Source: an uncultured Planctomycetia bacterium
GTDB taxonomy: Bacteria > Planctomycetota > UBA1135 > GCA-002686595
Assembly (NCBI GenBank): GCA_937952135.1
Contig: CALFYL010000017.1
Location: 1 to 19,666, forward strand
Length of the DNA stretch: 19,666 nucleotides
Direction: 5' to 3'
Below are positions 1 through 7,422 of this stretch, piece after piece (position 1 is the stretch's first letter; every line of letters begins with the position of its first letter). The notes under the pieces were generated by a model, which saw nothing but the letters and a program-made list of their open reading frames with translations, was not told the origin of the DNA and made no database searches. The position numbers and the translations under genes were made by a program.

Positions 1-383
1 GCATGTCCGCCGAGCGCGTGCGCATCGACACGGTGGCGCGCAACATCGCCAACTCGACCGTGACGCGGACCGCCGACGGCGGGCCGTACCAACGTCAAGT
101 GGTCGAGTTCGAACCGCTGCTGATCCGCGCCGCGGACGGCCGCGAGATCAACGCCGGCGTGCGGGTGCGCAACGTCTCGACGGACAGCACTTCGCCCTTC
201 GAGAAGATCCACGACCCCGGACATCCCGACGCGGATGGCGGCGGCTGGGTGACCTACCCGAACGTCAACGCCACGCGCGAGATGGCCGACCTGATCATGG
301 CGGTGCGCGCCTACGAGGCGAACATCGACGTGCAGGAGAACTTCGTGCGCATGGCCGATCGCGCCCTGCGTCTCGCGCAGTGA
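1..383 (+). CDS. flgC: Flagellar basal-body rod protein FlgC (5' partial)
   Basis: FlgC is a proximal rod subunit that joins the MS ring to the distal rod in the periplasm. The visible reading frame matches the FlgC pattern: an SAERVRIDTVARNIANS block (the rod-family N-terminal signature) near the left edge, then a variable centre with YQRQVVEFEP, a GGWVTYPNVN stretch, and the C-terminal helix block EMADLIMAVRAYEANIDV with VRMADRALRLAQ. Family members normally have about 15 to 20 residues before the SAER block. The ATG at position 3 is therefore probably an internal methionine, and the true start lies left of the window. The next gene in the operon is fliE, 76 bases downstream. Identity is secure; only the start is missing. 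Confidence 0.95.
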   Translation, partial: MSAERVRIDTVARNIANSTVTRTADGGPYQRQVVEFEPLLIRAADGREINAGVRVRNVSTDSTSPFEKIHDPGHPDADGGGWVTYPNVNATREMADLIMAVRAYEANIDVQENFVRMADRALRLAQ

Positions 384-459
384 AAGCACGCTGAGCCCGG
401 CGCGCCGACTCGACTAGCTCCGACCACCGTCCCCTTCCCCACCCACCCGAAGCACTCCC

Positions 460-819
460 ATGATCCGCGGCGTAGGACAAGACAGCGCGCTCGCCAAGGC
501 CGCCATCGAGGCCGCCTTGCGCTCCGTGCAGTCGGGCTCGCAACGTGTCGAACGCGCAGCGGCCGAGGTCGGCCCGCTCGACGTGGGCGCGGCGAAGCCG
601 CCGGCGTTCTCGGAGGTGCTCAAGGGTGGAGTGGCCCAAGCCAACGAAGCCGCTCGCGCCAGCGAGCAGCTCCCGCTCGACATGCTCGCCGGCAAGGTGG
701 GCGACTTCCACGAAGTCGCCGCCACGCTCAAGCAGTCCGAGCTGATGTTCAAGTTCAGCCTCGAGGTGCGCAACAAGCTCATCGAGGCGTACCGCGAAAC
801 CATGCGCATGACCGTCTGA
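460..819 (+). CDS. fliE: Flagellar hook-basal body protein FliE
   Basis: FliE is a small adaptor between the MS ring (FliF) and the proximal rod, exported early by the flagellar type III apparatus. The 119-residue product has the FliE architecture: a low-complexity Ala/Glu-rich N-terminal half, then conserved helices. The LPLDMLAGKVGDFHEVAATL segment is followed by LMFKFSLEVRNKLIEAYRET and the terminal MRMTV, close to the family ending. The ATG at 460 gives the expected length. The gene lies between flgC and fliF, the usual flgB-flgC-fliE-fliF order, and its stop is 13 bases before fliF. No strong ribosome-binding site is seen ahead of it. Confidence 0.95.
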   Translation: MIRGVGQDSALAKAAIEAALRSVQSGSQRVERAAAEVGPLDVGAAKPPAFSEVLKGGVAQANEAARASEQLPLDMLAGKVGDFHEVAATLKQSELMFKFSLEVRNKLIEAYRETMRMTV

Positions 820-832
820 GCCGTAACGCCCT

Positions 833-2410
833 ATGAACTTCGATCTGCGCACTCTGCTGGAGCAACTCGCCAAGACTCCGGGCCGCACCAAACTGGTGCT
901 CGCCCTGAGCGCTTTGGCGATCGTCGCCGCGTTGGCGATCGGCGGGTACGTGTCGGGCCGGCCGCACTACGTCACGCTCTATTCGAACCTCGGCGACCAG
1001 GAACGCGTCGCGGTCGAGAAGGCCCTCGCCGGCGCTTCCGTCAAGTACCGCGTGAGCTCCTTCCCCGGGCCCTACGTCATCTACGTCAACGAAGCCCAGT
1101 ACGACGACGCGCAGATCGCGGTCGCGCTGGAGGAAGCGCTCAAGCAGACGCCGCAGGGCATCGAGTCGGGCGCCGGCGGCGCGTCGACGATCTTCATGAG
1201 CGCGGGCGAACGCGCGCAGTCGATGCAGAAGCGCGAGTGGCAGGAAGCCGAACGCCTGCTCGAACACCTCGACTTCGTCGCCGATGCGACCGTGACGACT
1301 TCGATGCCCGACAGCTCGCCGCTGCGCGTCAAGAAGCCGGTCATGGTGTCGGTCGCGCTCGAACTGCGCGGGGCCACGGCGCTGACCGCGGAGCAGGCGC
1401 GCAACGTCGCGAAGCTCGTGATGTACCGCTTCGGCTCGCCGGCCGAGAACGTGATGATCACCGACGCCTCGGGGCGCACGCTCTACGACCCCGCGTCGAT
1501 CGACGACAAGCGCAAGGACGTGCGCGACCTGCTCGAGCACTCGTCAGGCTACGACCGCGCGCTGGCCGGAAAGGCGCTGCAGCACATCGAAGCGGCCTTC
1601 GGCGTGCGCAAGGCGGTCGTGACGGTCACCTCGCAGTGGAATTACGACCAGAGCACGACGGTCGACGAGAAGCTCGACCCCGAGACGATCGCGATCCAGA
1701 CCGAGACCAAGAGCACGCAGTCGCCGAACGGGTCGAGCGCCGTGGGCGGCGCGGCCGGCGTCGGCAGCAACGCGGGCTTCGGCAACGAGAACGCGGGCGT
1801 CGCGCAAGCGAACAACGCGGCGGGCGGCTCGGCGAGCATGTCGAAGACGCTCGACGAGAAGAAGACCTACGAAGCCTCGCGCCAGCGCACGCAGACCGTG
1901 CGCTCGACGCCGCGCCTCGAGCGCCTGTTCGTGTCGCTCGTGCTCGACGAGAGCCTCAGCGCCAAGCAAGCCGAGATCCAGCGCATCGTGGAAGCGGCCG
2001 TCGGCTTCGACAAGTCGCGCCAGGACATCATCGGCGTCACGACCACGGCCTTCGCCGTCGAAAGCGCCGAGGAAGGCGCCGAAGCGGGCGAGGGCGCCGC
2101 GGCCACCGAGGAGTCCGCGGGCCCGAACCGCATGCTCGAGATGCTGCTCGAACGCGGCGTCGAGATCGCGTCGGCGCTCGTGTTCCTGTTCCTGCTCGTG
2201 AGCAGCCTGAAGAGCTCGAAGAAGGCCGCGGCCGCGCACGCCGGCGGCGCGGGCTCGTCGGGCGCGCACTCGTCGGGAGGCGGCGAGGCGAGCATCGACC
2301 CCGAGGTCCTGGCGCGCGCGCAGATCGAGGAGCTCGTGCGCTCCGATCCGCGGCGCGTCGGCGAGATCCTGTCCCGTTGGATCGACGAGAAGTCGACCGC
2401 GAAGGTCTGA
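833..2410 (+). CDS. fliF: Flagellar MS-ring protein FliF
   Basis: FliF forms the MS ring in the inner membrane on which rod, export gate and switch assemble. The 525-residue protein shows the expected order: a first transmembrane helix at about residues 21-40, a periplasmic region with ring-building motifs (YVTLYSNLGDQE; FMSAGERAQSMQKREWQ; AEQARNVAKLV), a Gly/Ser/Asn-rich loop near residues 300-340, a second transmembrane helix at about 443-460, and a cytoplasmic tail. The tail ends in ARAQIEELVRSDPRRVGEIL followed by an RWIDE motif, the segment that binds the FliG N-terminal domain. Length is typical. It ends 3 bases before fliG, consistent with coupled synthesis of the two partners. Confidence 0.97.
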   Translation: MNFDLRTLLEQLAKTPGRTKLVLALSALAIVAALAIGGYVSGRPHYVTLYSNLGDQERVAVEKALAGASVKYRVSSFPGPYVIYVNEAQYDDAQIAVALEEALKQTPQGIESGAGGASTIFMSAGERAQSMQKREWQEAERLLEHLDFVADATVTTSMPDSSPLRVKKPVMVSVALELRGATALTAEQARNVAKLVMYRFGSPAENVMITDASGRTLYDPASIDDKRKDVRDLLEHSSGYDRALAGKALQHIEAAFGVRKAVVTVTSQWNYDQSTTVDEKLDPETIAIQTETKSTQSPNGSSAVGGAAGVGSNAGFGNENAGVAQANNAAGGSASMSKTLDEKKTYEASRQRTQTVRSTPRLERLFVSLVLDESLSAKQAEIQRIVEAAVGFDKSRQDIIGVTTTAFAVESAEEGAEAGEGAAATEESAGPNRMLEMLLERGVEIASALVFLFLLVSSLKSSKKAAAAHAGGAGSSGAHSSGGGEASIDPEVLARAQIEELVRSDPRRVGEILSRWIDEKSTAKV

Positions 2411-2413
2411 TCC

Positions 2414-3436
2414 ATGGCCGGCAAGCGCGAGATGAGCGGCGCCCAGAAGGCGGCCGCGTTCCTGATGAGCCTCGACAAGGAGGCCGCGGCGAACGTGCTC
2501 AAGAGCATCGACGAGAAGGTGATCGTCGAGCTCGTCGAGGCCATGGGCCGGCTCGAGGCCGGCATGACCGACAGCGAGTCGATCAAGAAGCTGGAGCGCG
2601 AGCTGATCAAGACCCTGCGCAAGCCGCGCACGGCGCGCGTGCGCTCGGACGCCGAGCTGCACACGATGCTCGAGCAGACGCTGGGCAAGCAACAGGCCGG
2701 CGAGCTGTTCGACAAGATCCAGCAGCGCCTGCTGCACGAGCGGCCGTTCCTGGTGATCGAGAACCAGCCGGCGGAGTTCATCCACAAGTCGCTCGAGCAG
2801 GAGTCCGAGGCCGTGGTCGCGCTCGTGCTCGCGCACCTCGACCCGTCGCTCTCGGCCGAGATCCTCGGCTACATGGAGGCCGACAAGTCGCTCGCCGTCG
2901 TGCGGCGCATGGCCACGCTCATTCCGCCGGGCTTCGAAACGCTCGTCGCGATCGCCCACGACCTCGACGTGCGTGTGCGCGACGTCGCGCAGGGCCCGGT
3001 CGGCCCCGACCCGCAGGCGCGCCTGCGCACGATCGCCGAGGTGCTGAACTTCTCGCAGCCGCCCGTCGAGAAAGGCGTGCTCGAAGGGCTCGCGAAGGAC
3101 GACGTGCAGATGGCGACCGAGATCCGCGAGTTCATGTTCACCTGGGAGAACCTCGCCGACCTCGACAAGCGCGCGATGCAGAAGGTGCTCGCGTCGATCG
3201 ACACCAAGACGCTCGCGATCTCGCTGAAGGGCAGCACCGCCCCGGTCGAGGAGAACATCATGAACAACCTGAGCGCGCGCGTGCGCGAGATGATCAAGGA
3301 CGAGCGCGACACGGCCGGCCCGATGTCGATGTCCGACGTGCTCGTGGCGCGCAACGAGGTCATGAAGGCCGTGCGCACCCTGATGGAGTCCGGCGAGTTC
3401 CGGCCGACGCGCGCAGGAGAAGAACTTGTCACCTGA
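2414..3436 (+). CDS. fliG: Flagellar motor switch protein FliG
   Basis: FliG is the C-ring protein that couples stator movement to rotor torque at the cytoplasmic face. At 340 residues it has the usual length and domain order: N-terminal FliF-binding domain starting GAQKAAAFLMSLDKE, middle FliM-binding domain around residues 105-200, and C-terminal torque domain around 220-330 (FMFTWENLADLDKRAMQKVL, LAISLKG, then LMESGEF). Aligned by eye with the E. coli torque residues, K272, R289 and D296 are kept, E297 replaces the second Asp, and S305 stands where R297 is expected. In the middle domain the EHPQ signature reads ESEA at 130-133. The 3' end overlaps fliH by 11 bases. Identity is certain; the substitutions are by-eye alignment. 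Confidence 0.97.
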   Translation: MAGKREMSGAQKAAAFLMSLDKEAAANVLKSIDEKVIVELVEAMGRLEAGMTDSESIKKLERELIKTLRKPRTARVRSDAELHTMLEQTLGKQQAGELFDKIQQRLLHERPFLVIENQPAEFIHKSLEQESEAVVALVLAHLDPSLSAEILGYMEADKSLAVVRRMATLIPPGFETLVAIAHDLDVRVRDVAQGPVGPDPQARLRTIAEVLNFSQPPVEKGVLEGLAKDDVQMATEIREFMFTWENLADLDKRAMQKVLASIDTKTLAISLKGSTAPVEENIMNNLSARVREMIKDERDTAGPMSMSDVLVARNEVMKAVRTLMESGEFRPTRAGEELVT

Positions 3437-3986
3437 GCGCCCCCGCCACACGCTCGTCGCGCACTTGCACGCCCAGCCGGCGGAGGCGCGGCTCGCACCG
3501 GGCGACTTCGACGCCGCCGTCTCGCGGCGCATCGAGGCCGCGCGCCGGGCCGGCGTCGCCGAAGGGCGCGCTTCGGACCGCGACCGCGCCGCGCTCGCGC
3601 TCGACGCGGCTTGCGCCCGCCTCGACAAGGCTCGCGAGCAGGCCGCCGCGGACGTGGCGCGCACCGCCGTGGACCTCGCGGTCGAGATCGCGCGCGTGCT
3701 CGTGCGCTCGGAGATCGACAGCGGCCGCCTCGGACTCGAAGCGATGGTGCGCGATGCGCTGTCCGCCTCGGGCGTCGGCCGCGGCGCGTGCGTCGTGCAC
3801 CTCCACCCGCTCGACGCCGCCGCACTCGCGAGCGTGAAGTTCCGCGCCGGAACCACGCTGGAGTCCGACGAGGCCGTCGCACGCGGCGATGTCCACGTCT
3901 CCACGCCCCAAGGCCTGCTCGTGCGAGAGATCCACGACGCGCTGCGCTCCGTGCGCGAGCGCTTGCTGTCGGAGCTGAACACGTGA
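3426..3986 (+). CDS. fliH: Flagellar assembly protein FliH
   Basis: FliH is the cytoplasmic stator-like regulator that holds the FliI ATPase at the export gate and C-ring. The 186-residue product is weakly conserved, as FliH normally is, but has the expected Ala/Arg-rich helical middle (residues about 45-90), the DLAVEIARVLVRSEI helix, and a C-terminal V-ATPase subunit E-like domain ending DVHVSTPQGLLVREIHDAL. Start choice: a TTG at 3426 lies 5 bases after an AGGAGA at 3415-3420, one of the clearest ribosome-binding sites in the window, and inside the end of fliG. The stop overlaps the GTG start of fliI (GTGA). The call rests on the position between fliG and fliI plus the C-terminal pattern. 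Confidence 0.88.
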   Translation: MSPERPRHTLVAHLHAQPAEARLAPGDFDAAVSRRIEAARRAGVAEGRASDRDRAALALDAACARLDKAREQAAADVARTAVDLAVEIARVLVRSEIDSGRLGLEAMVRDALSASGVGRGACVVHLHPLDAAALASVKFRAGTTLESDEAVARGDVHVSTPQGLLVREIHDALRSVRERLLSELNT

Positions 3987-5326
3987 TCGAGTTCGGCCAA
4001 GCCGCCGCCGCCATCCGCGAAGCCGCCGCGCCGCACTACCGCGGCCGCGTCGAGATCGTCTCGGGCGTGCTCGTCGAAGCCGTGGGCGTGCCCGCGGCGA
4101 TCGGAGAGCTGTGCCGCATCCGGCGCTCGAACTCGAACGACGCCTCCGCGGCCATCGACGCCGAAGTCGTGGGTTTCCGCGGCGCCAACACGCTGCTCAT
4201 GCCGCACGGCGACGTCGCCGGCATCGCGCCGATGCAGGCCGTGATCGCGCTCAAGCGGCCGTTCAGCGTGCCCGTCGGCGCGCACCTGCTCGGACGCGTC
4301 ATCGACGGCTTCGCCAAGCCGCTCGACGGCCTGCCGGCGCCGGCGGCGAGCGAGATGCGGCCCGCGCGCGCGGACTCTCCCGATCCGCTGGACCGCACGC
4401 CGATCGACCGCGCGCTCGCGACGGGCGTGCGCGCCATCGACGGACTGATCACGCTGGGCCAGGGCCAGCGCATCGGAGTCTTCGCCGGCTCGGGCGTGGG
4501 CAAGTCGACGCTGCTCGGCCAGGTCACGCGCGGCTGCGACGCGCAGGTGATCGTCGTGTGCCTGGTCGGCGAGCGCGGGCGCGAAGTGCGCGCGTTCCTC
4601 GACGACGTGCTCGGCGAAGAAGGCCGCAAGAAGTCGGTCGTCGTCGTCTCGACCTCCGATCGCCCGCCCATCGAACGCTTCATGGCGCCCTTCGTGGCCG
4701 TCACGGTCGCCGAGTACTTCCGCGACCAGGGCCTCGAAGTGCTGCTCGTGATGGACTCGGTCACGCGCTTCGCCGCCGCCTCGCGCGAGATCGGGCTCGC
4801 CGCCGGCGAACCCCCGACCGTGCGCGGATTCCCGCCCAGTTTCTTCGCGGTGGTCCCCAAGCTCGTCGAGCGCATGGGCCGCACGCGCAAGGGCTCGATC
4901 ACCGGCCTGCTGACGATCCTGCTCGACGGCGACGACGTGAACGACCCGGTCGCGGACACGCTGCGCGGACTGCTCGACGGACACATCGTGCTCTCGCGCG
5001 ACCTCGCGCAGCGCGGCCACTACCCGGCCATCGACGTCCTCGGAAGCCTGTCGCGTCTGATGCCGGCGCTCGCAAGCGAACAGGAAATCGCGCATGCCTC
5101 GGTGCTGCGCGAGCTTCTCGCCGCGTGGCGCGAGGGCCGCGACTTGATCGAGATCGGCGCCTACAAGAGCGGTGCGAATCCCAAGCTCGACGCAGCCGTC
5201 AAGCTCAAGAACGCGCTCGACCTGTTCCTCAAGCAGAGCGTGCGCGACCACACGCCGCTCTCCGAGACGCGCATGCTCGTCGACCGCATCGCGGCCGCGG
5301 CCGCCAACGAGATGGCGAAGAAGTAG
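3983..5326 (+). CDS. fliI: Flagellum-specific export ATPase FliI
   Basis: FliI is the hexameric ATPase of the flagellar type III export apparatus, related to the F1 beta subunit. The GTG at 3983, overlapping the fliH stop, gives 447 residues, the family's usual length. Visible motifs: Walker A G-S-G-V-G-K-S-T at 169-176, the VCLVGERGREV block just after it, Walker B VLLVMDS with Asp258, then SVTRFAAASREIGLAAGEPP, GFPPSFFAVVPKLVER and the SRDLAQRGHYPAIDVL block diagnostic of FliI/SctN ATPases. The usual N-terminal beta-barrel domain is present (RVEIVSGVLVEAVG; FRGANTLLMPHGDVAGI). A longer open frame extends upstream, but it runs through fliH and the protein similarity begins at IEFGQ. FliH, FliI and FliJ form one complex and are adjacent here. 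Confidence 0.97.
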   Translation: MIEFGQAAAAIREAAAPHYRGRVEIVSGVLVEAVGVPAAIGELCRIRRSNSNDASAAIDAEVVGFRGANTLLMPHGDVAGIAPMQAVIALKRPFSVPVGAHLLGRVIDGFAKPLDGLPAPAASEMRPARADSPDPLDRTPIDRALATGVRAIDGLITLGQGQRIGVFAGSGVGKSTLLGQVTRGCDAQVIVVCLVGERGREVRAFLDDVLGEEGRKKSVVVVSTSDRPPIERFMAPFVAVTVAEYFRDQGLEVLLVMDSVTRFAAASREIGLAAGEPPTVRGFPPSFFAVVPKLVERMGRTRKGSITGLLTILLDGDDVNDPVADTLRGLLDGHIVLSRDLAQRGHYPAIDVLGSLSRLMPALASEQEIAHASVLRELLAAWREGRDLIEIGAYKSGANPKLDAAVKLKNALDLFLKQSVRDHTPLSETRMLVDRIAAAAANEMAKK

Positions 5327-5338
5327 GCGCGGTGCGGC

Positions 5339-5809
5339 ATGGCGAGATTCCACTTCAAACTGCAGCGCTTGCTCCGGGTGCGCGAGATCGGCGAAGAGCT
5401 GGCGCGCGCGGACGTCGCGCTCGCCGAACGCGACGCCCAGAGCGCCCGCACGTCGCTCGCGGCCGCGCGTGCGGACCTGCTGCGCGGCGAGGTGGAACTC
5501 ACCCAGTTGCGCTCGCAGTCGAACGCGGCCGCGGCCGTGCTCGCCGAGCGCACGCTGCCGCCGCTGCTGCGCCGCATCGCGGCCGGCCGCCAGCGCGTTG
5601 AGAGCGCGGAACAGGCCGCCGACGCCGCCCGCGCGGCGTGGCAGGAGCGGCGCATCGACGTGCGCGCGCTCGAGAAGCTGGAAGTACGCGAGCGCGACAA
5701 GTTCGTGCTCGAAGAGCGCGCGCGCGAGGACCGCGCGTCGCAGGAAAACCTCGAACGGCGGGCCGCGCTCGCCGGACGCAAAGACCTGAGCACGGAGTTC
5801 GAACGATGA
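5339..5809 (+). CDS. fliJ: Flagellar export chaperone/stalk protein FliJ
   Basis: FliJ is the small coiled-coil stalk protein inserted in the FliI hexamer, linking it to FlhA. The 156-residue product opens with ARFHFKLQRLLRVREIGEE, matching the family's N-terminal pattern (F-x-L-x-x-L-L-x-x-R), and the rest is almost wholly charged helical heptad sequence rich in Ala, Glu and Arg, as expected of a long coiled-coil hairpin. It follows fliI by 12 bases, and its TGA overlaps the ATG of the next gene (ATGA), so the two are probably translationally coupled. Sequence identity is weak outside the N-terminus, but composition, length and place agree. Confidence 0.88.
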   Translation: MARFHFKLQRLLRVREIGEELARADVALAERDAQSARTSLAAARADLLRGEVELTQLRSQSNAAAAVLAERTLPPLLRRIAAGRQRVESAEQAADAARAAWQERRIDVRALEKLEVRERDKFVLEERAREDRASQENLERRAALAGRKDLSTEFER

Positions 5810-6507
5810 ACAAGGGCCTGAAGACCGGTTTGATCGCAGGCGGCGGCCTGCTGGGATTCACCTTCGCGTACGTGGCGTTCGCGCTCGTGCTCGGCGTGCA
5901 ACCGCACGACATCCCGCTCGTCGGCAAGGCCTTCCCCGCGCCGGCCGAGCCGAAGCAGGAGACGCAGGTCGCGAGCGCGCCGGCGCCCGAGCCCGTGCTC
6001 GAGGTTCGGACCGCGAGCCTGGGGCTGCTCGACGTGTTCCAGATCGAGTCCCCGTACTCGTCGAAGGAGCTCGAGCAACTCGTCGGCGATCTCAAGCGCA
6101 AGAGCAAGGAGTACGACGAGCGGCTCGCGGAGCTCGGCGAGCGCGAGCGCCGCTCGGCGGAACGCGCGGAGTTCCTCGACGAACAGTACGCGCAGCTCCA
6201 GCGCTTGCGGACCGGGCTCGAGGAGTGGGAAAACGAGCTGCAGCAGCGCCAGGTCGAAGTGCAGCGCGACGAGCGCGCGCGCGCCGAGCGCGAGGCGGAG
6301 AGCTGGGCCAAGCTCGGGAAGCTGTTCAGCGAGGGCGACGCCGCCGAGCAGGGCAAGCGCCTGGCGGCCTACACCCCCGAGGAGGCGGCGCGGGTCCTGC
6401 AGTCGATGAAGCCCGCGCGGGCGAAAGAGCTGCTCGACAACGTCGGCGCGGACAAATGGAAAGAGTTCGCCGACGCCTACCGGATGGCGGACGACGGCGA
6501 GAACTGA
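5806..6507 (+). CDS. FlbB/MotE-like membrane-anchored coiled-coil flagellar protein (MgtE-N-like fold)
   Basis: The 233-residue product has a short cytoplasmic start, one transmembrane helix at about residues 6-30, a Pro/Ala-rich linker, a long charged coiled coil at about 85-170 (KELEQLVGDLKRKSKEYDER onward), and a small helical C-terminal domain at about 170-228. That last part (AAYTPEEAARVLQSMKPARA, then KELLDNV) fits the MgtE N-terminal-like repeat found in MotE (a periplasmic chaperone of MotC in alpha-proteobacteria) and in spirochaete FlbB (a periplasmic collar/stator-scaffold protein). The place just after fliJ matches flbB in the spirochaete operon. I infer a periplasmic protein that organises stators or a collar around the motor. 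It could also be a generic FliJ-linked protein. The ATG overlaps the fliJ stop. Confidence 0.72.
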   Translation: MNKGLKTGLIAGGGLLGFTFAYVAFALVLGVQPHDIPLVGKAFPAPAEPKQETQVASAPAPEPVLEVRTASLGLLDVFQIESPYSSKELEQLVGDLKRKSKEYDERLAELGERERRSAERAEFLDEQYAQLQRLRTGLEEWENELQQRQVEVQRDERARAEREAESWAKLGKLFSEGDAAEQGKRLAAYTPEEAARVLQSMKPARAKELLDNVGADKWKEFADAYRMADDGEN

Positions 6508-6528
6508 TCCCGGCGGTCGCACGAACGG

Positions 6529-6581
6529 GACGGCCGCGGGGCCGGGTCGGCGCAGGCGCGCGGCCCAGCCCCGCGGCCGTC
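6529..6581 (+). repeat. Perfect 14-bp inverted repeat in the motA leader
   Basis: GACGGCCGCGGGGC at 6529-6542 is repeated as its exact reverse complement at 6568-6581, with a 25-base spacer. RNA from either strand could form a very stable stem. No T-run follows the right arm, so it is not a standard intrinsic terminator. It lies in the only sizeable gap (138 bases) inside the flagellar operon after fliE, between the flbB-like gene and motA. It may therefore attenuate transcription, stabilise the upstream mRNA, or separate basal-body from stator expression. These roles are inference. Confidence 0.6.
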
Positions 6582-6645
6582 AAGCGTTTGCCGATCCCGG
6601 CCGATAGTGCGCCCCGGGCGTCTCCCCGACTCGACACACAACGCG

Positions 6646-7410
6646 ATGGACATCACAACGATCTTCGGCCTGTTGATGGCGACGGGCCTGCTGTATTGGT
6701 CGCTCGCCATGGGCGGCGATGTCACGCTGTTCTGGGACACACCCTCGGTCGTGATGGTCCTCGGAGGCTCGATCGCGGTGACGATCGTCAGCTACCGCGC
6801 CAGCGACCTGAAGGGCATCGTGAAGGTCGGCCTGCGCACGATGCTCTTCAAGCTGCCCACGCCGCAGCAGGAGATCGAACGCATCATCACCTACGCCAAC
6901 CTCGCGCGTAAGGAAGGCCTGCTCGCGCTCGAAGCGAAGCTGCAGGAGGTCGACGACAAGTTCTTCGCCAAGGGCATCCAGCTGGTGATCGACGGATTCT
7001 CGGCGGACACCGTGCGCGACATCATGGACCTGGAGCACAGCTTCCAGCAGCAACGCCACGCGCAGGGCAAGAAGATGATCGACACGGTCGGAGCGATGGC
7101 GCCGGCCTTCGGGATGATCGGAACGCTCGTCGGCCTGGTGCAGATGCTCGCGAACATGTCCGACCCCTCGTCGATCGGCGCCGGCATGGCGGTCGCTCTG
7201 CTCACGACGTTCTACGGCGCGGTGATCTCCAACGTCTTCATGACGCCGCTCTCGAACAAGCTCGACCTGCGCGCCAAGGAAGAGGCGCTGCTGCGCAACC
7301 TGATGGTCGAAGGCATCGTCGCGATCCAGTCCGGCGAGAAGCCGCAGCTCATCAAGGAGAAGCTCAAGGGCTTCCTGCCGCCGTCCACCCGCGAGGGCGT
7401 CGCTTCCTGA
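6646..7410 (+). CDS. motA: Flagellar motor stator protein MotA (PomA-like)
   Basis: MotA is the pentameric inner-membrane stator subunit whose cytoplasmic loop pushes on FliG. The ATG at 6646 gives 254 residues starting MDITTIFGLLMATGLL, the usual PomA/MotA first helix. Four hydrophobic segments lie near 4-21, 33-50, 147-168 and 176-200. The conserved cytoplasmic charged pair is visible as R88 and E96 in LARKEGLLALE, and the proline of transmembrane helix 3 is P153 in MAPAFGMIGTLVGLV. The C-terminal cytoplasmic stretch NLMVEGIVAIQSGEKPQLI is characteristic. An in-frame GTG at 6607 is possible but adds 13 residues unlike the family. The ion used cannot be decided from MotA alone. Confidence 0.96.
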   Translation: MDITTIFGLLMATGLLYWSLAMGGDVTLFWDTPSVVMVLGGSIAVTIVSYRASDLKGIVKVGLRTMLFKLPTPQQEIERIITYANLARKEGLLALEAKLQEVDDKFFAKGIQLVIDGFSADTVRDIMDLEHSFQQQRHAQGKKMIDTVGAMAPAFGMIGTLVGLVQMLANMSDPSSIGAGMAVALLTTFYGAVISNVFMTPLSNKLDLRAKEEALLRNLMVEGIVAIQSGEKPQLIKEKLKGFLPPSTREGVAS

Positions 7411-7422
7411 GCGAGCCGATCC

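Noticed and set aside
1544..5353. 1269-codon open frame on the minus strand, and an 866-codon plus-strand frame at 1237-3837
   Set aside because: Both lie opposite or out of frame with fliF, fliG, fliH and fliI. Their translations are His/Arg/Asp- or Arg/Pro-rich without domains, as expected from high-GC codon bias.
6607..6645. Upstream GTG start for motA
   Set aside because: The added 13 residues do not resemble MotA N-termini, whereas the ATG at 6646 begins exactly at the usual first-helix pattern.
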